Assembly (NCBI RefSeq): GCF_016907515.1
Contig: NZ_JAFBBY010000001.1
Coordinates: forward strand, 4,588,001-4,652,000
Length of the DNA: 64,000 nt
Direction of reading: 5' to 3'
Source: Nocardioides nitrophenolicus
Lineage (GTDB): Bacteria > Actinomycetota > Actinomycetes > Propionibacteriales > Nocardioidaceae
In this document: positions 15,792 to 25,620 of the stretch, in pieces
How positions within the stretch are numbered: position 1 is the stretch's first letter
How the letters are laid out: the number at the start of each line of letters is the position of its first letter
Made by a program: the position numbers and the translations under genes
Notes under the pieces: generated by a model
What the model was told of the DNA's origin: nothing
The model's database searches: none
What the model saw: only the letters and a program-made list of their open reading frames with translations

Positions 15792-16673
15792 TCACGTCGG
15801 AGTGACATCTGGATGAACCTCCGCCCGGGTGGCCCGGGTCGCGCCCACGCTGGCGACCACCACGCACCCGATCGCCGCCCACTGCACGGGGGCCAGCGAC
15901 TCGCCGACGACGGCCAGCCCGGCCAGCGCCGCGGCCGCCGGCTCCAGGCTCATCAGCACCCCGAAGGTGGCGGCCGGCAGGGTGCGCAGAGCGGCCAGCT
16001 CCGCGCTGTAGGGCACCACCGAGCTGAGCAGGCCGACCGCTGCGCCCAGCAGCAGCACCCGCTGGTCGGCCAGGTCCGCGGTGTCGACGGTGAGCAGCAG
16101 CGGGGTGAGCAGCAGCACGGCGACCAGGCTGGCCACGCCGAGCCCGTCGATCCCCTCCCAGCGCCGGCCGGTCGCCGCGCTGGACAGGATGTAGCCGGCC
16201 CAGGCCGCGCCCGCGAGGACGGCGTACAGGACGCCGAGCGGGTCGAGGTGGCCCCGCTCGAAGCCGAGCAGCAGCACCCCGAGCGCCGCCAGCACCACCC
16301 AGCCGAGGTCGCGGGGCCGGCGGAAGCCGATCGCGGCGAGGACCAGGGGGCCGATGAACTCGATGGTGACCGCGACGCCGATCGGGATCCTGGAGAACGA
16401 CTGGTAGATGCCCCAGTTCATCGCCCCCAGGCAGGCGCCGTACCGGGCCGCGACCAGCCAGTCCTCCCGACTGCGTCCGCGCAGCCGGGGCCGGGCCCAC
16501 AGCAGCAGCACCAGCGAGCTGGTCGCCAGCCGCAGCCACACCACCCCGTTGGGGGCGATGTCGTCGAAGAGCAGCTTCGCGAATCCGGCTCCGAGCTGCA
16601 CCGACCCGATCCCGAGCAGGACCAGCCCGATCGCCAGCCCGAGGGGCGGGCCGTGGCGGGGCGTCGTCTGCAC
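15792..16673 (-). CDS. EamA/DMT-family transporter, ten-helix type
   Basis: 293 residues from GTG 16673. Two EamA repeats give about ten transmembrane helices. The first holds SVQLGAGFAKLLFDDIAPNG and MNWGIYQSFSRIPIGVAVTI with IEFIGPL; the second ends in SLEPAAAALAGLAVVGESL. The IEFIGPL/LEPAAAA pattern is typical of RhtA/YdeD-like amino-acid or metabolite exporters of the drug/metabolite superfamily. The substrate is not determinable from sequence. It is a single gene with its own upstream region. Confidence 0.88.
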   Translation of the reverse strand: MQTTPRHGPPLGLAIGLVLLGIGSVQLGAGFAKLLFDDIAPNGVVWLRLATSSLVLLLWARPRLRGRSREDWLVAARYGACLGAMNWGIYQSFSRIPIGVAVTIEFIGPLVLAAIGFRRPRDLGWVVLAALGVLLLGFERGHLDPLGVLYAVLAGAAWAGYILSSAATGRRWEGIDGLGVASLVAVLLLTPLLLTVDTADLADQRVLLLGAAVGLLSSVVPYSAELAALRTLPAATFGVLMSLEPAAAALAGLAVVGESLAPVQWAAIGCVVVASVGATRATRAEVHPDVTPT

Positions 16674-16768
16674 GGGAGAAAGGTAGGACGTCTCAGCCGG
16701 ATGCGACGAACCGCCGGCCCCCACTGGCCGGCGGTCCGTCGCTCCCGCGGTGCTGCTGGATGCGATGA

Positions 16769-18685
16769 CTACTTCGCGGCGACGACGCCGTCGATGGTGA
16801 CCTTGCGGCCGTTCTTGCTGACGACCTTGACCTTGAGGGTGCCGGTCTGGACGCTGCCGAGGTCCAGCACCCGCACGTTCGCGCGGCCGGCCTTGCCCTT
16901 GAGGCTGACGGTCCTCACGACCTTGCCGTTCCAGTAGACCTTGACCTTGCCGCCCTTCTTGGCGGTGCCGACCATCAGGTCGACCTGACGGGCCTGGACG
17001 CCGGCCAGGACCAGCTTGCGGCCCTTCTTCTTGGTGCTGGTGGCGGTGCCGTTGAAGGCGCCGGCCTGGGCGGCCCGCTTCCACTTCTTGCCGGCCAGGG
17101 CGGTGTCGTCGAGCGGGACGGTGGTGCACCGCTCCGCGGAGCGGAAGCCGAGGTTGTTGGCCTTGTCGCTGCCCTGGGCCTCGAAGCAGTAGGTGCCGCC
17201 GAAGGCGCCGGCGAAGGGCTGCGAGGACGTGGTGACGTCGTTCGCGATCACCTGCTGGGGGCCGAAGCCGCCGTTCCAGGCCGCGGAGCGGACCAGCACG
17301 TCGGTGCTCTTCACGCCCGACAGCGAGTCGGTGACCGTCCAGGCGACGTCGAAGCCGGGGCCGGCGGCGACCGGACCGGGGGCGGTGACCGTCGCGACCG
17401 GACCGGTCAGGTCGAGGAAGTCGGCCTGGACGAAGGAGTTGAAGCCGTTCTCCACCACGCCGACCGCCACGGCGTTGCCCTCGCGGTCCAGGTCGGCCGC
17501 GAACGGGCCGTCGGCGGCGCCGCCGTCGTACTCGTTGAACAGGAAGGCCGGGTTGGTGCGGTAGCGCAGGGTGAGCTCGTCGGCGTCGTTGTGGACGACG
17601 ACCTGGTGGCCGCGGTCGGAGATCAGGCCGCGGTGCGCCTGGCTGGTGATCGTCTTCGGCTCGGCGAGCGCGCCGGTGCCGAAGACCTGGCCGGGCTTGG
17701 CCACGGCGGAGCGGATCACGTAGGTGTTGCCGTTCTCGAACGCGCTCCAGGTCGCCTGCATCGTGCCGTTGGGGCTGACGGCGAGGTCGCGGTGCGACGT
17801 GGGCACTCCGGCCGGCGAGACCAGCTCGGTGTTGCCGAGCGTGCCGTTGGCGCTCACCCGCACCACGAGGGCCCGGGTCTTGGCGGCCTCGATGCCGCCG
17901 AGCAGCACCGCTCCGCTGCCGTCGTCGGCCAGCTCGGCCCGGGTCTCGTTCTGGGTGTCGCCGAGCCAGACCACCGGCTTCGGGCCGAGCCAGCCCACCG
18001 CGGCGTTCCGACGGGTGACCAGGATCGTGTCCTGGCCGCCCTCGTTCGAGTAGTACGACATCAGCACGTCGCCGGCCGGGTTCACGTCCAGCGACGGGTC
18101 GTAGGTGTGGAACCCGAAGGTGTCGATGACGGGGCTCCCGCCCTTGGGCCAGGCCGAGGTCTGGACCCGGTCCACGTTCACGTGCTCGGTGCCGAAGGCG
18201 ACGTGCACGCGTCCGCTGCCGTCGATGCCCGCGTCGATGGCGTTGATCGTGGTGATGTCGGTGCTGGCGCTGAGCAGGGTCGAGCCGTCCCAGCTGCCGT
18301 TGGCGAGATAGCGCGAGCCACGGACCTTCTGCTCACCGCCGATCGTCTGGTTCCACACCACGGCGAGGTCCCCGTTGTCGTTGGCGACGGCGTGCACGTC
18401 GTGGGCGTCGGTGACCGCGGCGGCGGTGACCTGCTTGGGGGCGCCCCAGACGCCGTCGGTGGCGATGGCGGCGTACACCTTGGTGCCGCCGACGACCTCC
18501 TTGGTCCAGGCGGCCAGTGCGTCACCGGAGCCGAAGGCGGCGACGTCGACCGAGGTGGGCACGTCGCCGGAGCCGCTGATGTTGCCGCCGTCGATGCCGT
18601 CCACGGCCTGGGCGGGGCTGCCGGTGAGGGCGAGCGTGCCGACGGCGAGTGCGGCGGTGGTGAGACCGAGAAGGTGGGTACGCAT
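16769..18685 (-). CDS. Large secreted beta-propeller-like protein
   Basis: 638 residues; ATG 18685 with GAAAGG about 8 nt upstream. A Sec signal peptide ends at PAQA-VDG (about residue 28). Residues about 35-400 contain repeated segments with the pattern D-G-(hydrophobic)-x-W (DALAAWTKEV, DLAVVWNQTI, TMQATWSAFE), suggesting propeller blades. An Ig/fibronectin-like domain follows (GPVATVTAPGPVAAG, with a Cys pair in YCFEAQGSD and AERCTTV). A Lys-rich beta domain at the C-terminus is similar in character to that of the B12-regulated secreted protein. Function unknown; probably surface associated. It is divergent from the LuxR-family gene. Confidence 0.78.
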   Translation of the reverse strand: MRTHLLGLTTAALAVGTLALTGSPAQAVDGIDGGNISGSGDVPTSVDVAAFGSGDALAAWTKEVVGGTKVYAAIATDGVWGAPKQVTAAAVTDAHDVHAVANDNGDLAVVWNQTIGGEQKVRGSRYLANGSWDGSTLLSASTDITTINAIDAGIDGSGRVHVAFGTEHVNVDRVQTSAWPKGGSPVIDTFGFHTYDPSLDVNPAGDVLMSYYSNEGGQDTILVTRRNAAVGWLGPKPVVWLGDTQNETRAELADDGSGAVLLGGIEAAKTRALVVRVSANGTLGNTELVSPAGVPTSHRDLAVSPNGTMQATWSAFENGNTYVIRSAVAKPGQVFGTGALAEPKTITSQAHRGLISDRGHQVVVHNDADELTLRYRTNPAFLFNEYDGGAADGPFAADLDREGNAVAVGVVENGFNSFVQADFLDLTGPVATVTAPGPVAAGPGFDVAWTVTDSLSGVKSTDVLVRSAAWNGGFGPQQVIANDVTTSSQPFAGAFGGTYCFEAQGSDKANNLGFRSAERCTTVPLDDTALAGKKWKRAAQAGAFNGTATSTKKKGRKLVLAGVQARQVDLMVGTAKKGGKVKVYWNGKVVRTVSLKGKAGRANVRVLDLGSVQTGTLKVKVVSKNGRKVTIDGVVAAK

Positions 18686-18898
18686 GGTGCTGCCTTTCGC
18701 TGAAGGGGGGAATCGACGGGGATAGGAGCGACCCGCCGGCAGGACCTTGCAGATTTCCGAGGACTTTCTCCGCGGAGCTCCGGTGGCCCGGTGACTCCTA
18801 CGTTCGTCGCGACGAGGGTGCGGCCACATCCGCGCGCACCACGCAACCAACGCCGGGCAGCACGGAGCGAACACCGAGCCAAGGCGCAGCGAACGCCC

Positions 18899-18904
18899 TA
18901 CGAT
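18899..18904 (+). promoter_or_regulatory. -10 box for the LuxR-family gene (leaderless)
   Basis: TACGAT lies 6 nt before GTG 18911, so transcription should begin at the start codon. This supports the GTG start over the ATG-like start 120 nt upstream. Confidence 0.45.
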
Positions 18905-18910
18905 GCCGAC

Positions 18911-21718
18911 GTGCGCTCCCCGGTGCTCGTGTCTCGGACCGCCGAACGCGCGCGCCTGCGTGGTGCGCTCGACGAGCTCGGCGAGGGCCGGGGCGGGCTG
19001 TGGGTGCTCCGCGGAGACCCCGGGATCGGGAAGTCGCGGCTCGCGAGCGCACTGGCCGCCGATGCCGCCGAGGCCGGCGTCGAGGTGCTGTCCGGTCGCG
19101 CCGTCCCCTCCGGTACGCCGACCCCACTCCGACCGCTCAGCGAGGCCCTCCTCGGCTGGCTGCGCACCCACGAGGTGCCCGACGACCGGCTGCTGGCGCC
19201 CTACCTGCCCACCCTCGCGCGGCTCGCGCCGCAGCTCGGTCCGGTCGCGCCCGACGCCGCCTCCTCGGTCATGCTGCTCGGCGAGGCGCTGCTGCGGCTG
19301 GCCCGGACCGTGCCCGCGCGGGGCCTGCTCCTGCTCATCGAGGACCTGCACTGGGCCGACCCGGAGACGCTGGCCCTGGTCGAGTACCTCGCCGACAACA
19401 CCCGGGAGGTGCCGCTGCTGGTGCTGGTCACCAGCCGGCTGCACGAGTCGCCCGCCGCCAACGAGCTGGTCACCGCGCTGCAGTGGCGCCACTCCACCGA
19501 GATCGTCGACCTGCTCCCGCTGGCCGACGACGACGTGGCCGCGCTGGCCCGCGCCTGTCTCGGCGACGAGCCCAGCGACGCGGTGGTGGCGTGGCTGCAG
19601 CGCTACAGCGCCGGGTACCCGCTCTTCGTCGAGGAGATGCTCGCCGACCTCAGCGACGCCGGGCAGCTCGACGGACCGCTCCCGGTGCTGGTGCCGCGCC
19701 CCTTCGCGCGCTCGGTCGAGGCCCGGCTCGCCGAGGTGGGCCCCGCCGGGCGGGAGCTCGCGACCGCCGCCGCGATGCTCGGGGCCGAGTTCGACTGGCG
19801 GCTGGTCGCCGAGGCGCTGGCCCTGTCCGACACCGACGTCGCGACCGCGCTCCGGGAGCTGCGCGACCAGCGGCTGGTCGTGGCCGTCCCGCCCGACCGG
19901 TTCGGCTTCCGGCACGCGCTGACCCGGGAGGCCGTGCTGTCCGGGCTGCTCGCGCCCGAGCGGGCCCGCCTGGCCGGGCTGCTCGCAGCCGCGCTGGCCG
20001 GCCGCTCGACCGACTCCGCGGACGACCACCACCAGCTCGCCGAGCTGTTCGAGGCCGCGGGGGACGACGCCCGCGCCGTCGAGCTGTGGCTGGCGACGGC
20101 GCGCGACGCCATCGGCCGCGGCGCCCTGGTCAGTGCCGGGGAGGCGATCCGCCGCGCGCTGCGGGGGTGCGCGCCCGGCACCGAGCCGGAGAGCCGGGTG
20201 CGCGAGGCCGAGGTCGAGGTGCACGCGCTCGCGGGCGACGTCCCCCACGCGCTGGAGGCGGGGGAGCGGCTCGCCGAGGAGCTGGCCGGCGATCCGGGCC
20301 GGCTGGCCGCCGTACGGATCCGGTTGGGGCGGGCGCTGCTGGCCGGGGGCCGGTGGGACGAGGCGGAGGCGATGCTGGCCGTCGCCGCGGGCCACGACCC
20401 GGTGCAGGAGGACGTGCTGGCCGCGCGGCTCGCGCTGGGCCGCGAGGACGACCGGGCCGCGGCCGAGCGGGCCACCGCGGTGCTGGCGGCGGTCGGGGAG
20501 GACCGTCCGGAGATCGCGTGCGAGGCCTGGGAGGTGCTCGGCCGCGCCACCCGGGCCCGCGACCACGTCGCCGGCGAGGAGGCGTTCGAGGCCGGCTACC
20601 GGATCGCCGACGCCCACGACCTGCCGTTGTGGCGGTGCCGGCTGCTCGCGGCCCTCGGCGCCCTCGACCTGGCCGCGCGGCGCCCCACCGAGGAGCGGTT
20701 GGTCGCCGCCCGGCGGGTCGCGCTCGACGCGGGCGCGATCGCGGTCGCCGCGCGGATCGAGATCGATCTCAACCTGGTGCGGATCCGCTATCTCGACCTC
20801 GACGAGGCGATGGCCGCGATCGACAACGCGATCTCGATGATGGACCGGCTGCGGCTCCCCGAGCTGCCGATGGCCTACCTGCTGCGCGCCGCGACCCACG
20901 GCCTCGCCGGCCGCGCCGAGGAGATGGAGGCCGACATCGCGACGGCGGGGGCGCTGCCGATGGACGAGGCGCTGCGGCTGGTGGGGATCCCGGGGCACGT
21001 CCGCTCCTTCGTCGCCCTCGCCCACGGGCGCTACGACGACGCGCGGGGCCAGCTCGCGACCGCCATGGAGTACCACCGCCGCACGCCCAGCATGCCGTTC
21101 TCGCTGCGCGGCTTCTGGGCGCTCCTGGAGACAGCGCACGGCGACGGGACGGCGGCGCGCGAGGAGGTGCGCGCCGGACCCCAGGCCAACAGCCCCCACA
21201 ACGCCTTCGCCCTCGGGTACGCCGACGCGATCGCCCTGGGCCGCGCCGGCGACCGCGCCGGTGCCGAGCGGGTGTTCGCGGACGCCGAGTGGGGCCTGCC
21301 CGGCCGCGAGCCGTGGCCCGAGCTGCACGCGCGGCTGCTCGTCGCGGTCGCCGCCGCCCGCGACGGCTGGGGGAGTCCCGAGGCCTGGTTCCGGCACTGC
21401 CTCGACGGCCTGGTCGGCTACGACCTCACCGAGGCCGCGTCGGGATGCCGGGTGGCCATGCGCGAGGCGGGCTTCGCCGTACCGCGGAAGGCGGCGGGTG
21501 CGGCCGCCGTGCCCGCCCACCTGCACCGGCTGGGGGTGACCGCACGCGAGCACGACGTGCTGCGGCTGGTCGCCGAGGGGCTGCAGAACAAGCAGATCGC
21601 GGAGCGGCTCTACCTGTCCGTGCGCACCGTGGAGACGCACGTCGCGCGGCTGCTGCAGCGCACCGGCTGCGCCGACCGCGGCGAGCTGGCCGCGCAGCTG
21701 GAGGCCCCTACAACGTGA
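18911..21718 (+). CDS. LuxR-family ATP-binding transcriptional regulator (LAL/MalT type)
   Basis: 935 residues. N-terminal STAND/AAA-type ATPase: Walker A GDPGIGKSR (about residues 36-44) and Walker B LLLLIEDLHWADPETLALVE (about 137-156). The middle (about 400-860) is helical repeat sequence of TPR character. C-terminal LuxR HTH (about 870-930): LTAREHDVLRLVAEGLQNKQ, then IAERLYLSVRTVETHVARLL. Such large regulators sense a ligand through the repeats and activate transcription when ATP bound. The likely first target is a nearby or divergent gene, for example the secreted protein, but this is inference. Its 3' end overlaps the convergent monooxygenase-like gene by 11 nt. Confidence 0.92.
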   Translation: MRSPVLVSRTAERARLRGALDELGEGRGGLWVLRGDPGIGKSRLASALAADAAEAGVEVLSGRAVPSGTPTPLRPLSEALLGWLRTHEVPDDRLLAPYLPTLARLAPQLGPVAPDAASSVMLLGEALLRLARTVPARGLLLLIEDLHWADPETLALVEYLADNTREVPLLVLVTSRLHESPAANELVTALQWRHSTEIVDLLPLADDDVAALARACLGDEPSDAVVAWLQRYSAGYPLFVEEMLADLSDAGQLDGPLPVLVPRPFARSVEARLAEVGPAGRELATAAAMLGAEFDWRLVAEALALSDTDVATALRELRDQRLVVAVPPDRFGFRHALTREAVLSGLLAPERARLAGLLAAALAGRSTDSADDHHQLAELFEAAGDDARAVELWLATARDAIGRGALVSAGEAIRRALRGCAPGTEPESRVREAEVEVHALAGDVPHALEAGERLAEELAGDPGRLAAVRIRLGRALLAGGRWDEAEAMLAVAAGHDPVQEDVLAARLALGREDDRAAAERATAVLAAVGEDRPEIACEAWEVLGRATRARDHVAGEEAFEAGYRIADAHDLPLWRCRLLAALGALDLAARRPTEERLVAARRVALDAGAIAVAARIEIDLNLVRIRYLDLDEAMAAIDNAISMMDRLRLPELPMAYLLRAATHGLAGRAEEMEADIATAGALPMDEALRLVGIPGHVRSFVALAHGRYDDARGQLATAMEYHRRTPSMPFSLRGFWALLETAHGDGTAAREEVRAGPQANSPHNAFALGYADAIALGRAGDRAGAERVFADAEWGLPGREPWPELHARLLVAVAAARDGWGSPEAWFRHCLDGLVGYDLTEAASGCRVAMREAGFAVPRKAAGAAAVPAHLHRLGVTAREHDVLRLVAEGLQNKQIAERLYLSVRTVETHVARLLQRTGCADRGELAAQLEAPTT

Positions 21719-22013
21719 TGCCGGGCCGGGCGGCCAGGCCGAGGTCCTCCACCGCCTCCAGCCGCTCGCACCACCACGACCGGGCGGTGTCGTGGGCGCC
21801 CGGCTCGAGCGCCGCCTCGAGGTCGGGCACGGCGGCCGCGTCGGCCAGCTCGACCAGCACGGTGCAGCGATCGTGGTCGGCGGCCAGCAGCCACCGGCTG
21901 GTCACGAACCCGGGCAGCCGGCGCAGCCAGGGCGCCACCTCGCTGCGCAGCCGGGTGAGAACCTCGTCGCTGCGGTCGGGCACGAGCACCAGGGTGGCGA
22001 GCAGCGTCGTCAT
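21708..22013 (-). CDS. Antibiotic-biosynthesis-monooxygenase (ABM)-like small protein
   Basis: 101 residues from ATG 22013. The dimeric alpha+beta barrel pattern fits: strand TLLATLVLVPDRSDEV, helix VLTRLRSEVAPWLRRLPGFV, strand TSRWLLAADHDRCTVLVELAD and a final helix. ABM-type proteins can be cofactor-free oxygenases, heme-degrading enzymes or non-catalytic. No decisive catalytic residue is visible. The stop codon lies inside the 3' end of the LuxR-family gene (11-nt convergent overlap). Confidence 0.65.
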   Translation of the reverse strand: MTTLLATLVLVPDRSDEVLTRLRSEVAPWLRRLPGFVTSRWLLAADHDRCTVLVELADAAAVPDLEAALEPGAHDTARSWWCERLEAVEDLGLAARPGITL

Positions 22014-22170
22014 GGGCCCAGCGTGCTGGCCGGACCGGTCCGGCTACATCCGTGGCCGGTACGGACACAAGAAATTCCCGAGTGGCGATGATTTCCGTCG
22101 GGGGTCGGGGTCACAGTGGGTGGGAGCAGACGGAGACGAGCTCGAGCCGCGCCGGAGACCAGGAGGAACG

Positions 22171-23250
22171 ATGACCACGATCGTGATGGCGGGCACCCGC
22201 AAGGGGCTCTGGGTGGGCCGGTCCGAGGACCGCGACGACTGGGAGTTCACCGGGCCCCACCACGACATGGAGGAGGTCTACTCCTGCCTCGTCGACACCC
22301 GCGGCGCGGCCCCGCGGCTGTTCGCCGGCGCCTCGTCGAGCTGGCTCGGTCCCCAGCTGCGCTGGTCCGACGACCTCGGCGAGAGCTGGCAGGAGACCCC
22401 CAACGGCGCGATCCGGTTCCCGGAGGGCGCGGGCGCGACGGTCGAGCGGATCTGGCAGGTCGTCCCCGGCGTCGGCGAGGGCGTCCTCCACGCCGGCACC
22501 GAGCCCGGCGCGGTCTTCACCTCCCGCGACGGCGGCGCCAGCTTCGCGCTCGAGGAGGCGCTGTGGAACCACCCCCACCGCCCCGAGTGGGGCGCCGGCT
22601 TCGGCGGCCAGGCGTTCCACACCGTGCTGCCCCATCCCACCGACCCCGCCTCGATGACCGTCGCGATCTCCACCGGCGGGGTCTACCGCACCACCGACGG
22701 CGGCGCCTCGTGGGAGCCGCGCAACCAGGGCATCCGTGCCGACTTCCTGCCCGAGGACCAGCGCTATCCCGCGTTCGGCCAGTGCGTCCACAAGGTCACC
22801 CGCCACCCGAGCCGGCCCGAGCGGCTCTACGCCCAGAACCACGGTGGCGTCTACCGCTCCGACGACGAGGGCGGCTCGTGGACCTCGATCGGCGACGACC
22901 TGCCCAGCGACTTCGGGTTCCCGATCGTGGTCCACCCCCACCGGCCCGACACGATCTGGGTGTTCCCACTGGGCGGCGGCGACCGCCGCTACCCGCCCGA
23001 CGCCCGGGCCCGGGTCTGGCGCTCCGACGACGCGGGGGAGAGCTGGACCCCCTACGGCCCCGGCCTGCCCGACGCCTTCTACGTCGGCGTCATGCGCGAC
23101 GCCCTCTGCGTCGACTCCCACGACCCCGCCGGGCTCTACTTCGGCGCCCGCAACGGCTCGGTGTGGGCCTCCGCCGACGACGGCGAGTCGTGGCGCCAGA
23201 TCGCCGCCGACCTGCCCGACGTGATGTCGGTCAAGGTCGGGGACTTCTAG
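22171..23250 (+). CDS. BNR/sialidase-like repeat propeller protein, cytoplasmic
   Basis: 359 residues with ATG 22171 behind a perfect AGGAGG. Asp-box/BNR repeats (S/T-x-D-x-G-x-S/T-W-type) recur: SDDLGESWQE, SRDGGASFAL, TTDGGASWEP, SDDEGGSWTS, SDDAGESWTP, SADDGESWRQ. This gives a beta-propeller of the VPS10/sialidase-superfamily glycosyl hydrolase kind. There is no signal peptide and no sialidase Arg triad that I can see, so enzymatic activity is doubtful. The next gene starts 9 nt downstream, with its own -10 across the stop codon. Confidence 0.85.
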   Translation: MTTIVMAGTRKGLWVGRSEDRDDWEFTGPHHDMEEVYSCLVDTRGAAPRLFAGASSSWLGPQLRWSDDLGESWQETPNGAIRFPEGAGATVERIWQVVPGVGEGVLHAGTEPGAVFTSRDGGASFALEEALWNHPHRPEWGAGFGGQAFHTVLPHPTDPASMTVAISTGGVYRTTDGGASWEPRNQGIRADFLPEDQRYPAFGQCVHKVTRHPSRPERLYAQNHGGVYRSDDEGGSWTSIGDDLPSDFGFPIVVHPHRPDTIWVFPLGGGDRRYPPDARARVWRSDDAGESWTPYGPGLPDAFYVGVMRDALCVDSHDPAGLYFGARNGSVWASADDGESWRQIAADLPDVMSVKVGDF

Positions 23251-23253
23251 GCT
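23248..23253 (+). promoter_or_regulatory. -10 box for the SRPBCC gene (leaderless)
   Basis: TAGGCT overlaps the stop of the propeller gene and lies 6 nt before GTG 23260. Confidence 0.4.
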
Positions 23254-23259
23254 GACGCC

Positions 23260-23709
23260 GTGCCCGCCTTCTCCCAGACCCACGAGACCACGATCGCCGC
23301 GCCGCCCGCCACCGTGCACGCGCTCATCGACGACTTCCGCGCCTGGGTGAGGTGGTCGCCCTGGGAGGGACTCGACCCCGACCTGAGGCGCACCTACGAC
23401 GGCGCCGGGGTCGGGTCGACGTACGCCTGGGCGGGGAACAAGCAGGCCGGCGAGGGCCGGATGACGCTCACCTCCCTCACCCCCGAGCAGGTCGTCGTCG
23501 ACCTGGAGTTCCTCAAGCCCTTCAAGGCGACCAATGTGGTCACCTTCGACCTCACGCCGGTCGGCGACGCCACCCGGGTGGCGTGGACCATGAGCGGTCG
23601 GCGCAACCTGCTCTTCGCCGTCCTGGGTCGGCTGTTCTTCGACAAGGCGATCGCCAAGGACTTCGAGAAGGGGCTGGCCTCGCTGAAGGCCGCGGCCGAG
23701 CAGGGCTGA
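23260..23709 (+). CDS. SRPBCC-family (polyketide cyclase-like) protein
   Basis: 149 residues. It fits the START/Bet-v1-like SRPBCC fold: an N-terminal strand FSQTHETTIAAPPATVHALI, then DDFRAWVRWSPWEGLDPDLR, a glycine-rich turn GAGVGSTYAW and a long C-terminal helix (AIAKDFEKGLASLKAAAEQ). These proteins carry hydrophobic ligands or act as dehydratase/cyclases, but ligands vary widely and none can be assigned. It is a single gene between the propeller protein and ilvD. Confidence 0.85.
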   Translation: MPAFSQTHETTIAAPPATVHALIDDFRAWVRWSPWEGLDPDLRRTYDGAGVGSTYAWAGNKQAGEGRMTLTSLTPEQVVVDLEFLKPFKATNVVTFDLTPVGDATRVAWTMSGRRNLLFAVLGRLFFDKAIAKDFEKGLASLKAAAEQG

Positions 23710-23757
23710 GCGTGGACCAAGGCTGAGATCGGGTCCGGGTGGCATGGCCCACAGGCG

Positions 23758-23763
23758 TAGCCT
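23758..23763 (+). promoter_or_regulatory. -10 box for ilvD (leaderless)
   Basis: TAGCCT lies 6 nt before ATG 23770, so the ilvD mRNA probably begins at its start codon. Confidence 0.5.
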
Positions 23764-23769
23764 TGCGCC

Positions 23770-25617
23770 ATGGCCACCCTTCGTTCCGCGACGTCCACCT
23801 CGGGCCGCAACATGGCCGGCGCGCGCGCCTTGTGGCGCGCGACCGGCATGACCGACTCGGACTTCGGCAAGCCGATCATCGCCATCGCGAACTCGTTCAC
23901 CGAGTTCGTCCCCGGTCACGTCCACCTGCGTGACCTCGGCAAGATCGTCGCGGAGTCGGTCGTCGCCGCCGGCGGTGTCGCGAAGGAGTTCAACACGATC
24001 GCGGTCGACGACGGCATCGCGATGGGCCACGGCGGCATGCTCTACTCGCTGCCCAGCCGCGAGCTGATCGCCGACGCGGTCGAGTACATGGTCCAGGCCC
24101 ACTGCGCCGACGCGATCGTGTGCATCTCCAACTGCGACAAGATCACGCCCGGCATGCTGCTGGCCGCCCTGCGACTCAACATCCCCGTCGTCTTCGTCTC
24201 CGGCGGCCCGATGGAGGCCGGCAAGACGGTGGCCATCGAGGGCATCGTCCACAGCAAGCTCGACCTGGTCGACGCGATGTCGGCGTCGGCCAACGACGCG
24301 GTCAGCGACGAGCAGCTCGACGTGATCGAGCGCTCGGCGTGCCCGACCTGCGGGTCCTGCTCGGGCATGTTCACGGCCAACTCGATGAACTGCCTGACCG
24401 AGGCGATCGGGCTCTCCCTGCCCGGCAACGGCTCCACCCTGGCGACCCACGCCAAGCGCCGGGCGCTGTTCGAGGAGGCCGGGCGGGTCGTGATGGACCT
24501 GTGCCGCGCCTACTACGACAACGACGACGAGTCGGTCCTGCCGCGCAACATCGCCACCCGCGAGGCGTTCGAGAACGCCGTCGCGCTCGACGTCGCGATG
24601 GGCGGCTCGACCAACACGGTGCTGCACCTGCTGGCCGCGGCCCGCGAGGCCGAGCTCGACTTCAACGTCCACGACATCGACGCGATCTCGCGCCGGGTGC
24701 CGTGCCTGTCCAAGGTCGCGCCCAACTCCCCGAAGTTCCACATGGAGGACGTCCACCGCGCCGGCGGCATCCCGGCCCTGCTCGGCGAGCTGCGCCGCGG
24801 CGGCGCGCTCCACGAGAACGTCCACTCGGTCCACTCGCCCGACCTCGACACCTGGCTCGGCGCGTGGGACATCCGCGGCGAGAGCCCCTCGGCCGAGGCG
24901 CTCGAGCTGTTCCAGGCCGCCCCCGGCGGGGTCCGCACGACCGAGCCGTTCTCCACCGAGAACCGCTGGGGCGAGCTCGACACCGACGCGGCCGAGGGCT
25001 GCATCCGCGACTTCGCGCACGCCTACTCCGCCGACGGCGGGTTGGCGATCCTCAGCGGCAACGTCGCCGTCGACGGCTGCGTCGTCAAGACCGCGGGCGT
25101 CGCCGAGGAGGCGCTGGTCTTCCACGGCACCGCGATCGTCTTCGAGTCCCAGGACGCCGCCGTCGAGGGCATCTTGAGCAAGAAGGTCGAGGCCGGGCAC
25201 GTCGTCGTCATCCGCTACGAGGGCCCCAAGGGCGGTCCCGGCATGCAGGAGATGCTCTACCCGACGGCCTTCCTCAAGGGCCGCGGCTTGGGCGCGAAGT
25301 GCGCGCTGATCACCGACGGCCGGTTCTCCGGCGGCACCAGCGGGCTGTCCATCGGCCACATCTCACCCGAGGCCGCCGGCGGCGGCGTGATCGCGCTCAT
25401 CGAGGACGGCGACCCGATCTCGATCGACATCCCCAACCGCAGCATCCACCTCGACGTCGACGACCACGTCCTCGCCGAGCGCCGGGTGCTGCAGGAGAAG
25501 CGCGACAAGCCGTACACCCCGCTCGACCGCGACCGCTACGTCTCCGCCGCGCTGCGGGCCTACGCGTCGATGGCCACCGCGGCCTCCGACGGCGCGTACC
25601 GCCGCGTCCCGGACTGA
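23770..25617 (+). CDS. ilvD: Dihydroxy-acid dehydratase
   Basis: 615 residues, full length. IlvD dehydrates 2,3-dihydroxy-isovalerate and -methylvalerate to the 2-keto acids of valine and isoleucine synthesis, using a Fe-S cluster and Mg2+. Landmarks are the [20 protein letters not shown] motif, [12 protein letters not shown] and [19 protein letters not shown] with cluster-binding cysteines. [13 protein letters not shown] and the late [14 protein letters not shown] and [20 protein letters not shown] are also intact. It is separated from ilvBNC by about 7.4 kb but on the same strand. The next gene begins 3 nt downstream, so ilvD heads a probable operon. Confidence 0.97.
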   Translation: MATLRSATSTSGRNMAGARALWRATGMTDSDFGKPIIAIANSFTEFVPGHVHLRDLGKIVAESVVAAGGVAKEFNTIAVDDGIAMGHGGMLYSLPSRELIADAVEYMVQAHCADAIVCISNCDKITPGMLLAALRLNIPVVFVSGGPMEAGKTVAIEGIVHSKLDLVDAMSASANDAVSDEQLDVIERSACPTCGSCSGMFTANSMNCLTEAIGLSLPGNGSTLATHAKRRALFEEAGRVVMDLCRAYYDNDDESVLPRNIATREAFENAVALDVAMGGSTNTVLHLLAAAREAELDFNVHDIDAISRRVPCLSKVAPNSPKFHMEDVHRAGGIPALLGELRRGGALHENVHSVHSPDLDTWLGAWDIRGESPSAEALELFQAAPGGVRTTEPFSTENRWGELDTDAAEGCIRDFAHAYSADGGLAILSGNVAVDGCVVKTAGVAEEALVFHGTAIVFESQDAAVEGILSKKVEAGHVVVIRYEGPKGGPGMQEMLYPTAFLKGRGLGAKCALITDGRFSGGTSGLSIGHISPEAAGGGVIALIEDGDPISIDIPNRSIHLDVDDHVLAERRVLQEKRDKPYTPLDRDRYVSAALRAYASMATAASDGAYRRVPD

Positions 25618-25620
25618 GCC

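Noticed and set aside
16769..21640. Minus-strand frame of about 1620 codons without stop
   Set aside because: Only the part up to ATG 18685 is a real secreted protein. The rest is antisense to the LuxR-family gene and is Arg/Gly/Pro-rich shadow sequence typical of high-GC DNA.
22111..25359. Minus-strand frame of about 1080 codons antisense to the propeller, SRPBCC and ilvD genes
   Set aside because: Composition is Asp/Gly/Arg shadow; the plus-strand genes carry clear family motifs.
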